Source: Dissophora ornata (taxonomy: Eukaryota; Mortierellomycota; Mortierellomycetes; Mortierellales; Mortierellaceae). Taken from it: a DNA stretch of 58,362 nucleotides. The stretch spans positions 84,147 to 142,508 of the forward strand of contig MU616564.1 in assembly GCA_025201705.1 (NCBI GenBank). The letters are read 5' to 3'. Position 1 is the stretch's first letter. Every line of letters starts with the position of its first letter. The notes beneath the pieces were generated by a model, which made no database searches, was not told the origin of the DNA, and saw only the letters and a list, made by a program, of their open reading frames with translations. The position numbers and the translations under genes were made by a program. Below are positions 44,370-56,789 of the stretch, piece by piece.

Positions 44370-47300
44370 ATGCTGCCTTCCACCCCGTATTCGAGCAGCG
44401 GCACAGACTCGCCCGCCTTGGCCGAGGACGAGTTGACTGTCCGCATGCGCATCCATATCTCCAGGGCAAGGGACCTGGCAATCAAGGACTTGGTACTGCA
44501 TACACATAAATCAATAGTTTGTTGACCTTCATTCCGACTGCTTGCCTGTCTGTCTAACCGCACCCCTCCAATTGCCTATCGCACCGTTGATATAGAATGG
44601 CTTTTCGGACCCATACGTCAAGATCACCATCGGTGGCCACACGTTCACGACACAGGCCATCCAAAAGACTCTGAACCCGGTCTGGAACGCAACATTCGAC
44701 TTTGATCTCGAAGCCCAGTCTGTGCCTGAGCAAGTCAACCTCATGTTCTGGGACAAGGACTGGATTGGCAAGGACGATTTTATGGGCGTTGTCAACATTC
44801 CCTTTGACGAATCCTCAATCTGGAGCGATGCTACACCGAAGCACTTCAATGACCCAGAGAACCAGGCAAGTTTGTGATGGTTCTTGTCTTTTCTCCTTCT
44901 CCCCCTCCCGCCCTTCGCCTTCACCTCCACTGTTAGCAGGCCACAACAACAATTACGACACAATACAGCACGACGCATAACGCAAACAAACAAACAATCA
45001 AACAAAGAATGTGGCTCAGAGGCTCGCGAACGTCATGTTCCGTGGGGTTGTACGCGGCTACGTGTTTCGGGATGATGGGCCCCACCAGCAAAGCCTGCTG
45101 TATTGGCGGTGGGCCTGATGGAGAATCGGCGACCCCCATTCTACAACACCAGCCGCCATTATTATTATCGCTTACTGCATCATTATCCCACATGCATGCA
45201 CGCAGGGGCCATAGCTCACACCAGTTGCTCACATTTGGCTGTGTCATGTGTTATGTTCCTCTCTTGTAGGCAAAATGGTACACCCTTGGCTCTCTCCCAG
45301 GAAAGTCGTCCAAAGTCAGCGGCGAAGGTATGCATGAACTCTCCTCTGCTCCCCCCATTTTGTTACCCTTGTCGGAAGACTGACCATCCACATTTCATGG
45401 AATCGCAGTCGAAGTCAAGTTTGGATTCATAGACAACGCCTTGGCACCTTCCAACGAAAACTCACGCGCAGACTGTAAGAGAATATGGGCGACTCTGGCT
45501 AGCGGCCGCAACAAGCTGGGTCTGGGCCAGCGACAAATCCGCTTCTCTGGGGGCAAGAGCATGTCCATGTCAGAAATTCCCATGGCTGTCAGTGAAGCAG
45601 ACCCCACGGTGGCAACCAGCGATGACCGCCGTGGCCCGAGCTCCTCGAGCCCCTCTTCATCCTCCAACAACAACCTTCATGGCGTTGTCTTCATGGAGAT
45701 CGTCTCGGCGGCTAATCTACCAAAGATGCACAATGTCACCAGAACCGGCTTTGACATGGACCCTTTCGTCGTCATCTCATTTGGAAAGTATATCTTCCGA
45801 ACGCGTGTGATCCGTCACAACCTTAATCCTATCTGGGAGGCCAAGCTCATGTTCAGAGTGCATCACCGCGAGGAGACTTTCAGGATCAAGTATTCTGTCC
45901 ATGACTGGGACAAGCTTAGCGGGAACGACCATGTAGGCGATGCCACCATGGAGATCAACGACCTCATCCAGATAGCCAGTGTTCAGGATGACGCTCCAGT
46001 CCAGGCGCCAGAACCGCAGGCTGATGGCAACCAGGAAATTGTGGATCCCGACATGAAGGAGTACGTACTTAAAATCGTCCTCGATAGCGCCGTTAAGCCT
46101 GTTACAGAAGACGCCCAGCTTCGGATCCGCGCCAAGTTTGTGCCGTATACAACCTTGAGACGACGCTTTTGGAGGAGCCTAGCCAAAGCCTATGATGCCG
46201 ATAATCATACTGGCCGTTTCAGTAAGGTCTTGATTCAGACGATGCTCGAGGGCCTTGACTCGACCTTGTCCAGCAAGACGATCGATAGTTTCTTTGCACC
46301 TTTCAACAAGGATCCAGAGCATGACGAGCTGACATTTGATGAGCTGTTTGAGCGGCTGGAGCGGCAAGTCCGACTGCAGGACAGTAAAGTGGGCCAAGTC
46401 CCCGACTCGAAATCGAAGTGGTTTAGACGTTCACAAACCCCAAATGCATTGGAGCCTGGCATGAATGATGATAGGGAGCACCAGGAAGAAGTCGAGGAAG
46501 ATGCAGAGCTGTATCGCCATCTGACCCATCACCAAAACCCAGCGGACGTTGTTGAGCCCACTGAGGCTGATTTTGACCCACAGACAACTGAGGGCGAGCA
46601 TATCATTCGGATATCGACGTGCCCTATCTGCCATGATGCTGGTCTTGGGGACAAACTTGAGACGGATGTCATCACCCACATTGCGGTCTGCTCTAGTAAT
46701 GACGGCTTTAATCTGGACAAGCTTATTATGGGTGACTTTGTTACCGAGGCAAATGCTCAGCGCAAGTGGATTACCAAGGTCATTAAGAGTCTTGGTTATG
46801 GCAGATATATCCCTGGAAAGGTGTGTGTGACAGGTTCATATGCCACTATTTTGGAAACTCTATACATTCGTGGACCAAATGAGCTATGCTGATATTTTCG
46901 TGTTATTCGGTGCACTTTAGAGCAACGCGAACATCATTGTGCAAGACCGCACTACGGGAGCTATGATTGAGGAGAAGATGCCAACATTCATCCGGCTTGG
47001 CATTCGTTTGTTGTACAAGAGCCCCGCAAATAAGATCCGCGTTACCAAGATCCTGGCAGATATGTCGAAGAAGCAAGGGCTCAAGTTTGATGACCCACGA
47101 TCGAAGCGAGACATTGAGCCGTTCATTCGCTTCCATATGCTTGACATGAGGGAGGTTCTGGAACCCATCCAGAACTTTAAAAACTTTAACGAGTTTTTTT
47201 ACCGCAAGCTCAAGCCCAATGCCCGGACACTAAGCTCACCAGGGGATGACCGAGTTGCCGTCAGTGTGGCGGACTGTCGAATGACCTGCTTCCAGACCAT

Positions 47301-47917
47301 CTCCGATGCACAGGAATTCTGGATCAAGGGAATGCAGTTTACGATCTCTAGATTGCTGGCCGATGACGTTTTAGCTAAGAAGTACGAGGGCGGCAGTCTA
47401 GCGATCTTCCGCTTGGCTCCCCAAGACTACCATAGGTGGGTGCCTGTGCTGATCTACCAACACACACTCCATTATCTTACTGCCTTACTACTGTGGACTG
47501 ATCTGTGCTCCCTCCCAAAATAGATACCACATCCCTGTGAAAGGGACCCTTTCAGAACCAAAGTTGATTGAGGGGGAATATTACACTGTTAACCCAATGG
47601 CGATCCGCAGTCAGCTGGATGTCTACGGTGAGAACAAGCGCATGGTGTCGACGATCAAATCCAAAGAGTTTGGCACAGTCGCATATGTGGCTATTGGCGC
47701 GATGATGGTGGGCTCCATCGTGTTGACGACCGAGGCAGGCGAGGCGGTCGAGCGGATGGACGAGCATGGCTACTTTGCATTTGGCGGTTCGACCATTGTT
47801 CTGCTGTTCGAGCCAAAGTCTATCCAGTTTGATGAAGACCTAGTTCAGTCCTCCAAAAAGCAGGTTGAGATGCTGGTGAAAGTCGGTTCGCGTGTCGGTC
47901 TCTCGACGAGAGTCTGA
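44370..47917 (+). CDS. PSD2: Phosphatidylserine decarboxylase, C2-domain (PSD2-type)
   Basis: Six exons, 44370-44492, 44596-44865, 45270-45327, 45409-46820, 46921-47435 and 47524-47917, total 924 codons (923 aa). The enzyme converts phosphatidylserine to phosphatidylethanolamine. Two C2 domains are seen: the first begins LTVRMRIHISRARDLAIKDL and includes NGFSDPYVKI, the second begins GVVFMEIVSAANLPKMHNVT. An EF-hand-like region (TFDELFERLERQV) precedes a Cys-containing segment (ISTCPICHDAG). The decarboxylase domain (RHMLDMREVLEP to FFYRKLKPNARTL) ends in the self-cleavage motif FGGSTIVLLF; Ser882 of GGST would become the pyruvoyl group. This architecture matches the Golgi/endosomal Psd2 rather than the mitochondrial enzyme. 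Intron 2 has a GC donor (GCAAGT). Confidence 0.93.
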
Positions 47918-48244
47918 GTTAGCTTGTAGTTAGCTCCATAATAATAACGCATCGCATAATAACAGGAGACTTCAATGAGCAGATGTGCTATGGCACGCGA
48001 ATCTGACGAGAAATAAGAGAGTGTTGGAGCGGCTGAAAATATGGGAGGCTGGAAAGTGTTATCAGCGATACAAAATATGCGGATGAATTCTCAGCATGCT
48101 TGCAAACTGGAAGCTGATGAGCGAGAGAGTGAAAACTAATCTTGTCAAAAATACCTTCATAGAAACCGTGGTGAACCTCCCCCCCCCCCTCCTCCTCCGC
48201 GTTATTGTGTTTTGGATAGCTGTTACTATTTATTCGACATTACA
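47918..48244. other. Convergent 3' spacer
   Basis: 327 bp between the tails of the decarboxylase gene and the second F-box gene, with a C-run near 48179-48191. Nothing else is seen. Confidence 0.6.
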
Positions 48245-49876
48245 TCAAAGGTCGTGGAAAGCCCGCACGGCATCAGTGTATCTGCCTTGATCACAATACC
48301 GAAGTCCTCTGTCGTTGCTGTTAAGTCTACTATCCTGACATTGTAGTCCAACGCACACGTTATGTTGCATGAGAACCTCCTTGAGAACCTTACTAGCCTG
48401 TGCTTGCGATGACAGAGAGCCGTGAATGCAAGTCAGCTTTGGCCAGTTCTGCATCATCCATTGGATATCCTCCTGGTTCATATCCTTGGCAGCATTAAAA
48501 AGCAGCCGGCGCAGATGCTTGAGTGTTCCCAATTTTTCAAGCCCTCGTCCCTGGAGCGTCAGATCCAAGTCCATGGCTTCACGGTAGTAATTCCAATGAA
48601 CCCTCATATCCAGCACCTCCAGTTGCGTGAGATTTGAAAGTGCTTTCATGAGATGCCACGAACTGTTGGCCCTGGAGGCCAAAACATCGGATTGCTCCTG
48701 AGGCGATAGCTCATTCCAAGAACGTCCCCTCCTTGTATAATAACCATAGCTCTCGACCCCGACAACAAACGTCTTCAAGCGAGTGCAAATCCATGGCTTG
48801 CCATCGATGATGTCCTCCGCATCGACCAAAGGGGCCATGAAATGCTCAAGCATTGGTGTAGACGATAGAATCTCGAGAATATGCTTACTCTCTATCCCTC
48901 TTGCGTGACATAGATCTAGGACCTTAAGTGTCTCGAAGTGGTGCCCGTCCAAGAGGGCACGAAGTGAGCGAGCTCCAAAGCACGAGTCCTCAAGCCCAAG
49001 GGTCTCGGCACAGGTCATCGATCTCAATATGATTGAAAGTTCGAGGTCCGAGAGTGAAATTATATCATCGAGAATGAGAGATCGGAGATGAGGCCAGCTC
49101 CCGTGGTTGAACCGCCCAACGAGTTCAGTGCCAGTGGGTGTTGAGCCAAACATCGGGGCGTGGTTGGTCAACAGCACCAATGAAACGAGGCTTGAGCATT
49201 GCGAGATGAATTCCAACAGCGTTACGTCGGCAATGTCAACGGCTCTACAAATGTCGAGACATTTCAGGCGCGATAATCCCTGTTCCATCGAGTGTACATC
49301 CGATGCTCTCCAGGGAAGCTGCAGATCGATCAGATGGAGCTCCGAGACCAGCGAGGCTGCCTGGTAAAAGCTGGCAAAGTGCGAATTTGGGATAGTGCCT
49401 CTGGTGACCCTCAGGACATCCAGTTTATCGAAACCTCCCACTCCGCTCCACATGCACTCTGTTGACCTCACTTTGAGGACAGAGAGTTCAACTTTCCTAA
49501 GAGTGCTCTTGCTGCCTGTCACCATCCCTCTTCGAAGTTCCCAGTCTGGAACCGAGCCCCATACGCTGAAAGCGAGTGTCTCCAAGTTACAAAGGCTTTT
49601 GATACGACAGTACTCGGTTTCCATGCCAATAAGCTCGAGGTGGCGAATGCAGCAACTTTTCTCCTGCAGCTGCCGCACGGTCGGAATATGCACTTTGCTG
49701 AAGTCTATTCTGACGGTGTAATACAGGAATACAATAAACGAGTCATGCCAATCTTTACAAACTCGAATGCAGCTGAGAAGGGTAGGTTTGTCCAAGCCCA
49801 CGCCGCAAATGTGTCGGATCTCAGGAAGTGCAAGAGGATTTGTGATTGGACTAGGCTTTGGATTCATGTTTGTCAA
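48245..49876 (-). CDS. F-box/LRR-like protein
   Basis: Single-exon minus-strand frame of 543 aa. Residues about 15-60 (LPEIRHICGVGLDKPTLLSC then RVCKDWHDSFIVFLYYTVRI) look like a degenerate F-box, and the rest is a run of irregular LRRs (LRSLILDDIISLSDLELSI, LKVLDLCHARGIESKHILE, LRRLLFNAAKDMNQED). This pattern of a short F-box followed by about 450 residues of weak LRR is common in early-diverging fungal genomes, where such genes are numerous and variable. A SCF adaptor function is inferred. The alternative start is three codons downstream (MNPKPS). Confidence 0.8.
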   Translation of the reverse strand: MTNMNPKPSPITNPLALPEIRHICGVGLDKPTLLSCIRVCKDWHDSFIVFLYYTVRIDFSKVHIPTVRQLQEKSCCIRHLELIGMETEYCRIKSLCNLETLAFSVWGSVPDWELRRGMVTGSKSTLRKVELSVLKVRSTECMWSGVGGFDKLDVLRVTRGTIPNSHFASFYQAASLVSELHLIDLQLPWRASDVHSMEQGLSRLKCLDICRAVDIADVTLLEFISQCSSLVSLVLLTNHAPMFGSTPTGTELVGRFNHGSWPHLRSLILDDIISLSDLELSIILRSMTCAETLGLEDSCFGARSLRALLDGHHFETLKVLDLCHARGIESKHILEILSSTPMLEHFMAPLVDAEDIIDGKPWICTRLKTFVVGVESYGYYTRRGRSWNELSPQEQSDVLASRANSSWHLMKALSNLTQLEVLDMRVHWNYYREAMDLDLTLQGRGLEKLGTLKHLRRLLFNAAKDMNQEDIQWMMQNWPKLTCIHGSLSSQAQASKVLKEVLMQHNVCVGLQCQDSRLNSNDRGLRYCDQGRYTDAVRAFHDL

Positions 49877-50359
49877 TGACAGGGGGGGTCATGATGGGAA
49901 GTAAGAGCGATTGGTGCTTCAGCAAATGGCGGCAACCTTGGACATATTTTGATGGCCTGTGATCTATCGAGCTGGAGAGACACGACTTGAGTGCCTTCCG
50001 TGAGGGCCACACTGGCACCAAACAGTCATCCTTCACTAAGAGCCAGGTGTCGCCTCTGCTCCGAACGTGAGAGCACCTCATTTTCCTCATTGTCGCTCTA
50101 GATAGATAAATAGATAGATAGAGGGTAGTCTCCAATGACAGTACACAACAGGGGCCCCGGTTCAGAAGTGTACAAGTGGACGTGCGATTTTATTGCATGA
50201 GGCAAACCAATCTCAAAGGAATACAACAATGTGATAAGAAAAATGACCGAACCGTAAATGGACGCTCTTGATGAACGGGAGGGAGAGAGTGGGCTATGTA
50301 TAGGGATGGCGCGTATTGGAGGGGGGTGTGGGTGCGAATGAGAGGGTGTTTTTTTTTGC
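49877..50359. other. Spacer between F-box gene promoter and reticulon 3' end
   Basis: 483 bp with a GATA-type tetranucleotide patch at about 50098-50122 and a G-rich/T-run stretch at 50316-50359. No coding signal. Confidence 0.6.
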
Positions 50360-52082
50360 TTATTCAATCTTCTTGTCCGACTTCTTCAAAAGGCCCTTCT
50401 CCTTGGCAAACTGCTCTGCCTTGGAGTACACGGTGTCCCAATGACCCTGTGCAACCTCACGACCCTTGCCAACATGGGCCTGGACGAGGTCGTTGGCCTT
50501 GGCAAGATGGGCGTCAACCAAAGTCTGGTTGTCAAGGTACAGGCGAGGTGCCGCGAAGAGTGAGATCAGGATCATGGACAACAGACTCGTTGTCGAGAAC
50601 CAGGAGCGGAGTGTCCAGATGGCGTAGAAGATACCAACAAACTTCAGACTGCGCTTGTTTTCCTCGATCAACACAACCTTGGCGAGCTCAGTCAGAACGA
50701 CATTAAGACCATCTGTCACGTAGTCGACATGGCTGTGGAGACGATTTGCATCCAAGTGCACGAACTCTGCAGAGCGAGAGTAGTACTTCCTAGATGATCA
50801 AACGAAACAACGAGGCATTAGACATCTATTTGCAAGCCAGTGTACCTCTACGTTGTGGCTGCAAGCGAGAGGCGAGGAAGGCTGACTGACTTACTCTAAT
50901 GGGCGAGGGGCGGACTTGCCGGTGACGCGGTTAAAGACGAGGAGACCGTTGACGTAGACGAAGGCGCCGGCGATGCCGAAGACGAAGAGCGCACAGGCGA
51001 CGTTCAACAGCGAGACCCATCGGCAGGAGAGGACGAGGGCCAGCGACGATGCCAAGACACCGGCAGAGACCTTGGGGTTCTCCCAGAGGACGAGGCTCTT
51101 GAGTCTGGGAGTCATGTACGCATAGGGATCTAAGAGGACGGGAACACGCAGTGAAAGAGTGGGCGACGTGGCACGACGTGGGAGGTTAGTTCGGGGTACT
51201 GACGCGGGAGCTGGCGCGGAGTGCTGCGGGTGCACGCGACACCTCGTTCGCTGATAGGGACACGACGCACCCACACACACACACACACACATGTGAACCT
51301 GGGCGGTGTCGGTGTGCACTGCGGTAACATTGCTTTTGGTCTGTCACCATCCCCTCATCCGTTGTCACCATCGACCCTCCCTCTGCTGCAGCACATACAA
51401 TGCACGACCCCGTCCCCTATTCTTATGCAGTCTGCAGTGGTTGTTATTGTTATGTTTGACGGCGCGACCTTGTGCATGAAAACAATGGGAAAAAGAAGAA
51501 AAAAAAACAGCGTTTGGGTCGGAGCACAACGATAAGCAGGGAAACGCATGTGCCATCGAGGAGCAATCACCCAGCGGAACCCTTTTTTCCCTGAATACTC
51601 CCACCTTCCCGTCGACAGACACGAGCCGGTCCCGGTTCATGAATGTTATCGTTTCCCACCAAGGAGGAGGCCAACAGGGCTTTTGTACAACACGCATGCA
51701 CACACGCACACCCCCGCACACCCCCGCACACACAGCACACAGAGCACACACATACACACACACTCGCTCTCGCTCTCTCGAGCAATCGTGTCCTCGCTAT
51801 CATTCTCACTCCGTCTATTCACGTATACCCCCTCCCTCTCTCTCTCCACCTCACCAGGGCGCAGATGATCCTTGGCAAAAGGGACGTACCGGCAGAGGTG
51901 TCAGTCTTGACCTTTTCTGCAGAGTCAGACGAGCTACGTTCGCGGCGGCCGAGGGCTGCGTCTGTGACCGAGGCGTTCACGGTCGCGGCATTCTCGGTGA
52001 CAGTGCTCTGTTGCTGGATAGTCTCTGTGCTTTCGACGTATTCTTCGACGTAATCGATACCAGTGGTCTCGTGTTGGGCCAT
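50360..52082 (-). CDS. RTN1: Reticulon-like protein
   Basis: Three minus-strand exons, 52082-51890, 51129-50895 and 50789-50360, total 286 codons (285 aa). The N-terminal 64 residues are polar and Ser/Thr-rich, then comes the reticulon homology domain: PRLKSLVLWENPKVSAG at the entry, a long hydrophobic hairpin (VLASSLALVLSCRWVSLLNV and FVFGIAGAFVYVNGLLVF), a polar loop and a second hairpin (IFYAIWTLRSWFSTTSLLSM). It ends in a Lys-rich tail (KEKGLLKKSDKKIE) like a retrieval signal. Reticulons bend and tubulate the endoplasmic reticulum. The 760-nt first intron contains CA and TC microsatellites. Confidence 0.92.
51690..51770. repeat. CA-rich microsatellite in reticulon intron 1
   Basis: Imperfect (CA)n with CACACC variants. 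A shorter pure (CA)10-type run is at 51270-51290. Both lie in the first intron of the reticulon gene. Confidence 0.8.
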
Positions 52083-52891
52083 GTTGATGTATATGCGATG
52101 AGCTGAGGTGAGGCTTGAATTTGTTTGGTGGGAGTGAAAGGATGGGCTGGAGTGAAAAGAGAAAAGGAAAAGAGAAGAAGAGGGAGGGGGAGGGAAGTAA
52201 GATGGGTCCTTTTATCAATCCCAATCAATGAAAAAGACTGCATAAATACGAAATAGACAGTGGCTGACAGAAGGCACGCACACTACCATGTATCATTATG
52301 GCGTCGTCTTCTTTTTGCCCTCCCGTCCTCATCGCCTCTTCAACCTCTTTGATGGCACCACCATGCCTTCGTACGATCGATCGTGAGAGAAACCTTGCGG
52401 CCAGGAGATGAGAGCCTCACTCCTGTCCTTGCTTATGCATGCAAAACAGGTCCAAAAAGATAAAGGGCACACCACTGATAGTAACACGTATTTCGGCCCA
52501 AACGAATCGCACATTTGGTTTGGCCATCGTCAGGGGCATTTTTCGAACACTGAAACTCCATTGCAGAAAGGAGAGAGAGGGCCCATGTCCAAGTCAAAAA
52601 TTGGTCGAGTGAGCGCCTTCAAGTGTCAAGTGTGGGAAATGAGGTTGCACAGAACACGAATAGGATGAATAAGATAAATACGATAAAAAGAAAGGGGCCT
52701 ATGCGCTCGTCAAAGTGTGGTTGAATACAAGCACGAGATCGCAGTAGTAATGACCATCCTCGTAACATTTATCGCGCCGCTCTTAACTCGTCAGCACTGG
52801 GGGGCTGCGATGTAACGTGGCGACTTGCAGGAGCAATACAAAAAAACACGATATAAAATACACGCTCGCGCGCAAGGGATTTATTGGTTAT
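52083..52891. other. Promoter of reticulon and 3' flank of uL23
   Basis: A G/A-rich (on plus) leader of the reticulon gene at 52130-52200, then featureless sequence until the stop codon of uL23. Confidence 0.55.
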
Positions 52892-53745
52892 TTAGATGAA
52901 TCCAATCTTGTTGGCAACATCGAGGGCATCGACATCGGCGGTGAGTTTGATGTAGGCCTTCTTGTTTCCATCGGGGCTAAAGAAACCGACAATAGAAAGG
53001 GTAGGAGCTGTCAGATTCACAGCTCTGTTGCAACATTACGACATCAATTTGGAGAAGCGCCCGACCCGTGTAAAAGCCCAGTCTCTGTTCGCGTTATCGG
53101 CTTGTATATTCGTGTTGATACAAATTAAGAGCTGGCGATAATATCTAAGACCGCTTGATACGCGTGATACACCTCCAGCTTTCGATAACCAGCCTCTTTA
53201 GAACTCCACGAGATACACGTCGTGTTTCGTGGCTACTCTGCACACGTGCTCTATTCCTGCCGCTGTGCTTCAGCTGTGTGTTGTTTTGTTGACTGCTGCT
53301 TTGCTCTCACTTTCCGGGATGGCGGCAAACTTGTCGCAATATATGAATCCGGTTTTGGACGGAAAGAATACAGAAAACGACAGGCACATATCTTACCGAA
53401 TGAGGGTGTTGACCTTGAGAGCGGTAACATCGTACATCTTCTTCAAGGCATCCTTGATCTGGCGCTTGTTGGCCTTGACGTCAACGAGGAAGACAAGGGT
53501 GTTGTTCTCCTCGATCTTCTTCATGGCCGACTCGGTGTTGAGGGGGGACTTCAAGACCTTGTACTGATCCAGACGGGGAACGTGAGGAACAGCCTTGCGG
53601 GCATACTTGGGGTTGCGGGCAAGCTTGAGGGTCTTGGGGCGGTTGAAGGTGGCCGAGGTGCGGATCTTGCGAGCCTTCTGACCGTTAACACCCTTCAAGG
53701 CGGCCTTCTTTGCGGCGAGAGCCTTGTTCTTATCCGAAGGAGCGG
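52892..53745 (-). CDS. RPL25: Ribosomal protein uL23 (RPL25), first exon not located
   Basis: Two minus-strand exons, 53745-53397 and 52976-52892, encode the whole recognisable protein from [18 protein letters not shown] to the C-terminal [12 protein letters not shown], with [40 protein letters not shown] and [16 protein letters not shown] between. uL23 sits at the polypeptide exit tunnel of the large subunit and docks SRP and nascent-chain factors. The intron after the second exon is 420 nt, donor GTAAGA. The first coding exon must supply the ATG with one base left over (phase 1), but no in-frame ATG is attached. A strong donor (GTAAGT) with matching phase lies at 55066, ending a short MSERPHSASGTS exon, which would mean a 1.3-kb intron. 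A tiny ATGG exon as in many ribosomal protein genes is also possible. Confidence 0.92.
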
Positions 53746-56043
53746 CTATTATGGCAAAGTCGAGGGTGCACGATAACGAGGTCGGTCAGTCGACATGATA
53801 CGAGCAATAAGTACGCCCCACGCTCTTCCTTCGAGTCCTGATCAACTACAGCCTTCCGAGAGTACTTGCGATGCCAATCTTTGGTTTCGCATCCATTCTA
53901 AACCATCCAGCGCCAGCCTCTGATCCCGACTCGACTCCATGCGTGAACATGAAACCAGCTGCAAAAGATGGTTGTCTGTTTCTGCATGAGATGTCTGTTT
54001 CTGCATGAGATGTCTGTTTCCGCTTGAAAAATCATAGGTGATCGCTGCCAGCCACATCTTCGCCCTCCCAGACGCGATTTGATTCCTCTGATCCCTTGTT
54101 CCTCGCTTCCTGATGATGGATGTCTGATGTGTGGCGTTTTGGATTAACAAAGTCGAGGTGCCTCTGCCATCGATGGTGGGCGAGTAGTTGGATGCGGGGG
54201 CATGGGGCGCATTGTTGGATTGATAGATGGATCAATGGATGTCCTGCTTCTGCGGGATGGATGTGGCCAGGTGTCTCAGCATGGCTACGACCCACAGTCA
54301 GTCTCTCTGCGCACCTTTCGTCATTTGAGAAATAATTATCGAGGCAAGAGAGAAGGTTCGCACCAAATCCGTCACAGCGAACCCATAATTGCAGTGAAAG
54401 AGGCTCTATCTACACGTGATGTATCATGTGACGACTCAATGCATCGAATCGGATGTTTCGCACAAGTAGTGACTAGGGTCAAAGTGGGGTCAGACATGAA
54501 TAGGGCGCAGTTGGTCAAAAGCAGACTGTCCGACATTGTCCCAGATGAAAGGGACGTCCTCCTTGAAGAGGCGGGCGTTCAGGGCGACAATGTGAGAGAA
54601 CCCGTAGATGAAGTGATGATAGAAGCCTAGAGGTCGCGGCCGTCTGGTGGAAACGAGGACAATGGCCCCGAATCCTCATTTTATTGTGTGTTTGCGGACG
54701 GTTAGACTACTCAAACGATGTTTTGTAGTTGTAACATTAAAAGCATCAACAATAGAATTACAGGCTGTCAGAGCCATAGAACCGAAATCGTGACCATGTA
54801 TCGCTTCAAAGCGCGGGGCGAGCTCCAGGTACACGCTACGGTATTCAAAAGAGGAGAGCTTGGTTAATCCTCGAACTGTCACTGTCACCCCATTTCTCGC
54901 CGTCCTCTTGTGGATAACCCCAAAACGACAATAACAGTAAAGAAGCTCGTGGAAACAAGGCAAGACAGAGAAGCCAAGCAAACACTGGACGTGGTCCAAG
55001 AAGTGAGGAGAAAACGAGAGAGGGGAAAGAAACATAGAGAGAGAGAGAAGAAAAAGGCATTTTGGACTTACTTGAAGTTCCTGATGCGGAATGCGGTCTT
55101 TCACTCATCTGGGTATATTGTGCGTTTGCTCAAGTCGTAACCCGCGTTGGCTGCTTCCCTGCCCACGGCCTTGAACTCCGTCGTTTCTGTTTTCGATCGC
55201 TCCAATGACTGCCTGTAGCTGGTTCTTGAAGACATGCTCTTTGTTGTGCATGCTCCCACCAGGAATCTCAGAGTCGATGCGAGAAAAGTGGTACTACGCT
55301 TCAGAGGACAAGCCTCACGCAAAAAAGATTCTCAGTTGAGGAAGAAGGACCAGTCTAGTTAGTCTGCTCAATTTGATCGTCGACCACATTCCAGGGTTGA
55401 TTATTTTCCACGTTCGCTGCAGGCAGTTTTTTTTCGTGTAACAATTATATGCGAGTTTGCAACGAAAACATCGGATAAATCCACATCGATCGAGGGACGG
55501 TGGGGCATGCCATTGTGGAAACGGGCTGGTCATGAGCCGACTTGACCTTGATGGGAAGGTTCGGGAATAAGCTACAGCCCAAGACATACATGGCGCGATC
55601 AGATCATTCCTGTTTTTAGGCATCTTCTCCGTTTGCTTTGTTTCTGAGTGGTGTTCCCCATGCCGTACACACACAACCTATAGGACGCATCTCCACAGGA
55701 CACGACGGATAGTGTACTCTAAAAGCGCCGTTTTTTTGTGTGTACATGCATGGCATGTACTGAGAACATGCTCACGCATCCTAACTTTCTACACGCTGCA
55801 ACTCAACTCCACAAGGTTTTCTTGAAAAGAAGGTTGCGCTCATCGGCTTCGTTATTCCTGTTGACGCACGCGCACTTGTCAATCGCTCCTATCTCTTGCC
55901 GCATGGTCCTCATCTCCCTTTCTCAAGTCGGCAGGGGAGGTGAGTGTAAAGAAAGGGGGTGTGTGATGATCAGCAGTGTGCAGTGGTAGTGTGGTCACTA
56001 CCCGCGTATTTGTTCTAGTTTGATCTGCTGGGGAGTCAACAAA

Positions 56044-56074
<31 letters not shown>

Positions 56075-56789
56075 GCTGCATGCACAAGGCTACATGTCAA
56101 CACAGAAGCAAGCCATGTGCCAAATACATGCACATCCCCATGCATCCGCTCTTCATGTTTACCCCCTTCAGGGCCCGGTCAACTGCCAACTCTAAACTCG
56201 ACACATCGCTGCCTTACCCCGGGCGGCTGGCAAGCGCTGTCTGTCTCTTGAATGACATTTGATCACCAGTCGGCCCACATGGATGGACGAAGAGAGACGA
56301 TTGCATGCCCAGAGCACAGGGAGGATGGGCGGAGTGCTCTTTGTGCTCTCGTTATTTTGTTCCAACCCCGGCCCTGGGACACTCTTATTTCGAGTACCGA
56401 TCCATGCACCTTCTGCCTGCAACGGTCGGCGGCCGATCTGCGGGATGCGCCACTTGCCACAGACCCTCTGGTCCGCTGGGAAGGGCAGAGAGCATTGAGC
56501 ATTGAGGCATTGAGTAGGGGTCGGTGTATATTTCCAGGAGAAATATCTTTACGCACGTATTATTCTTATTTTCTGTGTGTCATCATCACATTGCAAACGG
56601 TACCAAATGGGGCGAGTATCGCTTCACGCAAAAGCGGCCTCTTTTTGTGTTGTTCTTTCTCTCCTCTCTCCTCCTCTCTCTTTCTAGTCATTCTTTCCTT
56701 TAGTTCCCACCATCACCCTCCCTCTCTCTCCTCCACACATCCGTCTTCCACTTCCCCCAGAACGTCTCTTCCTCGTCCACTCTTCACAC
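53746..56789. other. 3-kb stretch with possible uL23 5' exon and a frame-switched remnant
   Basis: No complete gene is seen. The minus-strand piece at 55322-55101 looks like an eroded gene (see findings). A purine-rich stretch lies at 54995-55060, a (GA)n microsatellite at 56042-56074, and a C/T-rich leader of the LITAF gene from about 56640 to 56789. Confidence 0.45.
56042..56074. repeat. (GA)n microsatellite
   Basis: About 33 bp of almost pure GA with one GC interruption. Confidence 0.9.

Noticed and set aside
51270..51770. (CA)n arrays as telomeric or subtelomeric repeats
   Set aside because: Simple CA microsatellites inside an intron of a conserved gene; the fungal telomere repeat TTAGGG is not present.
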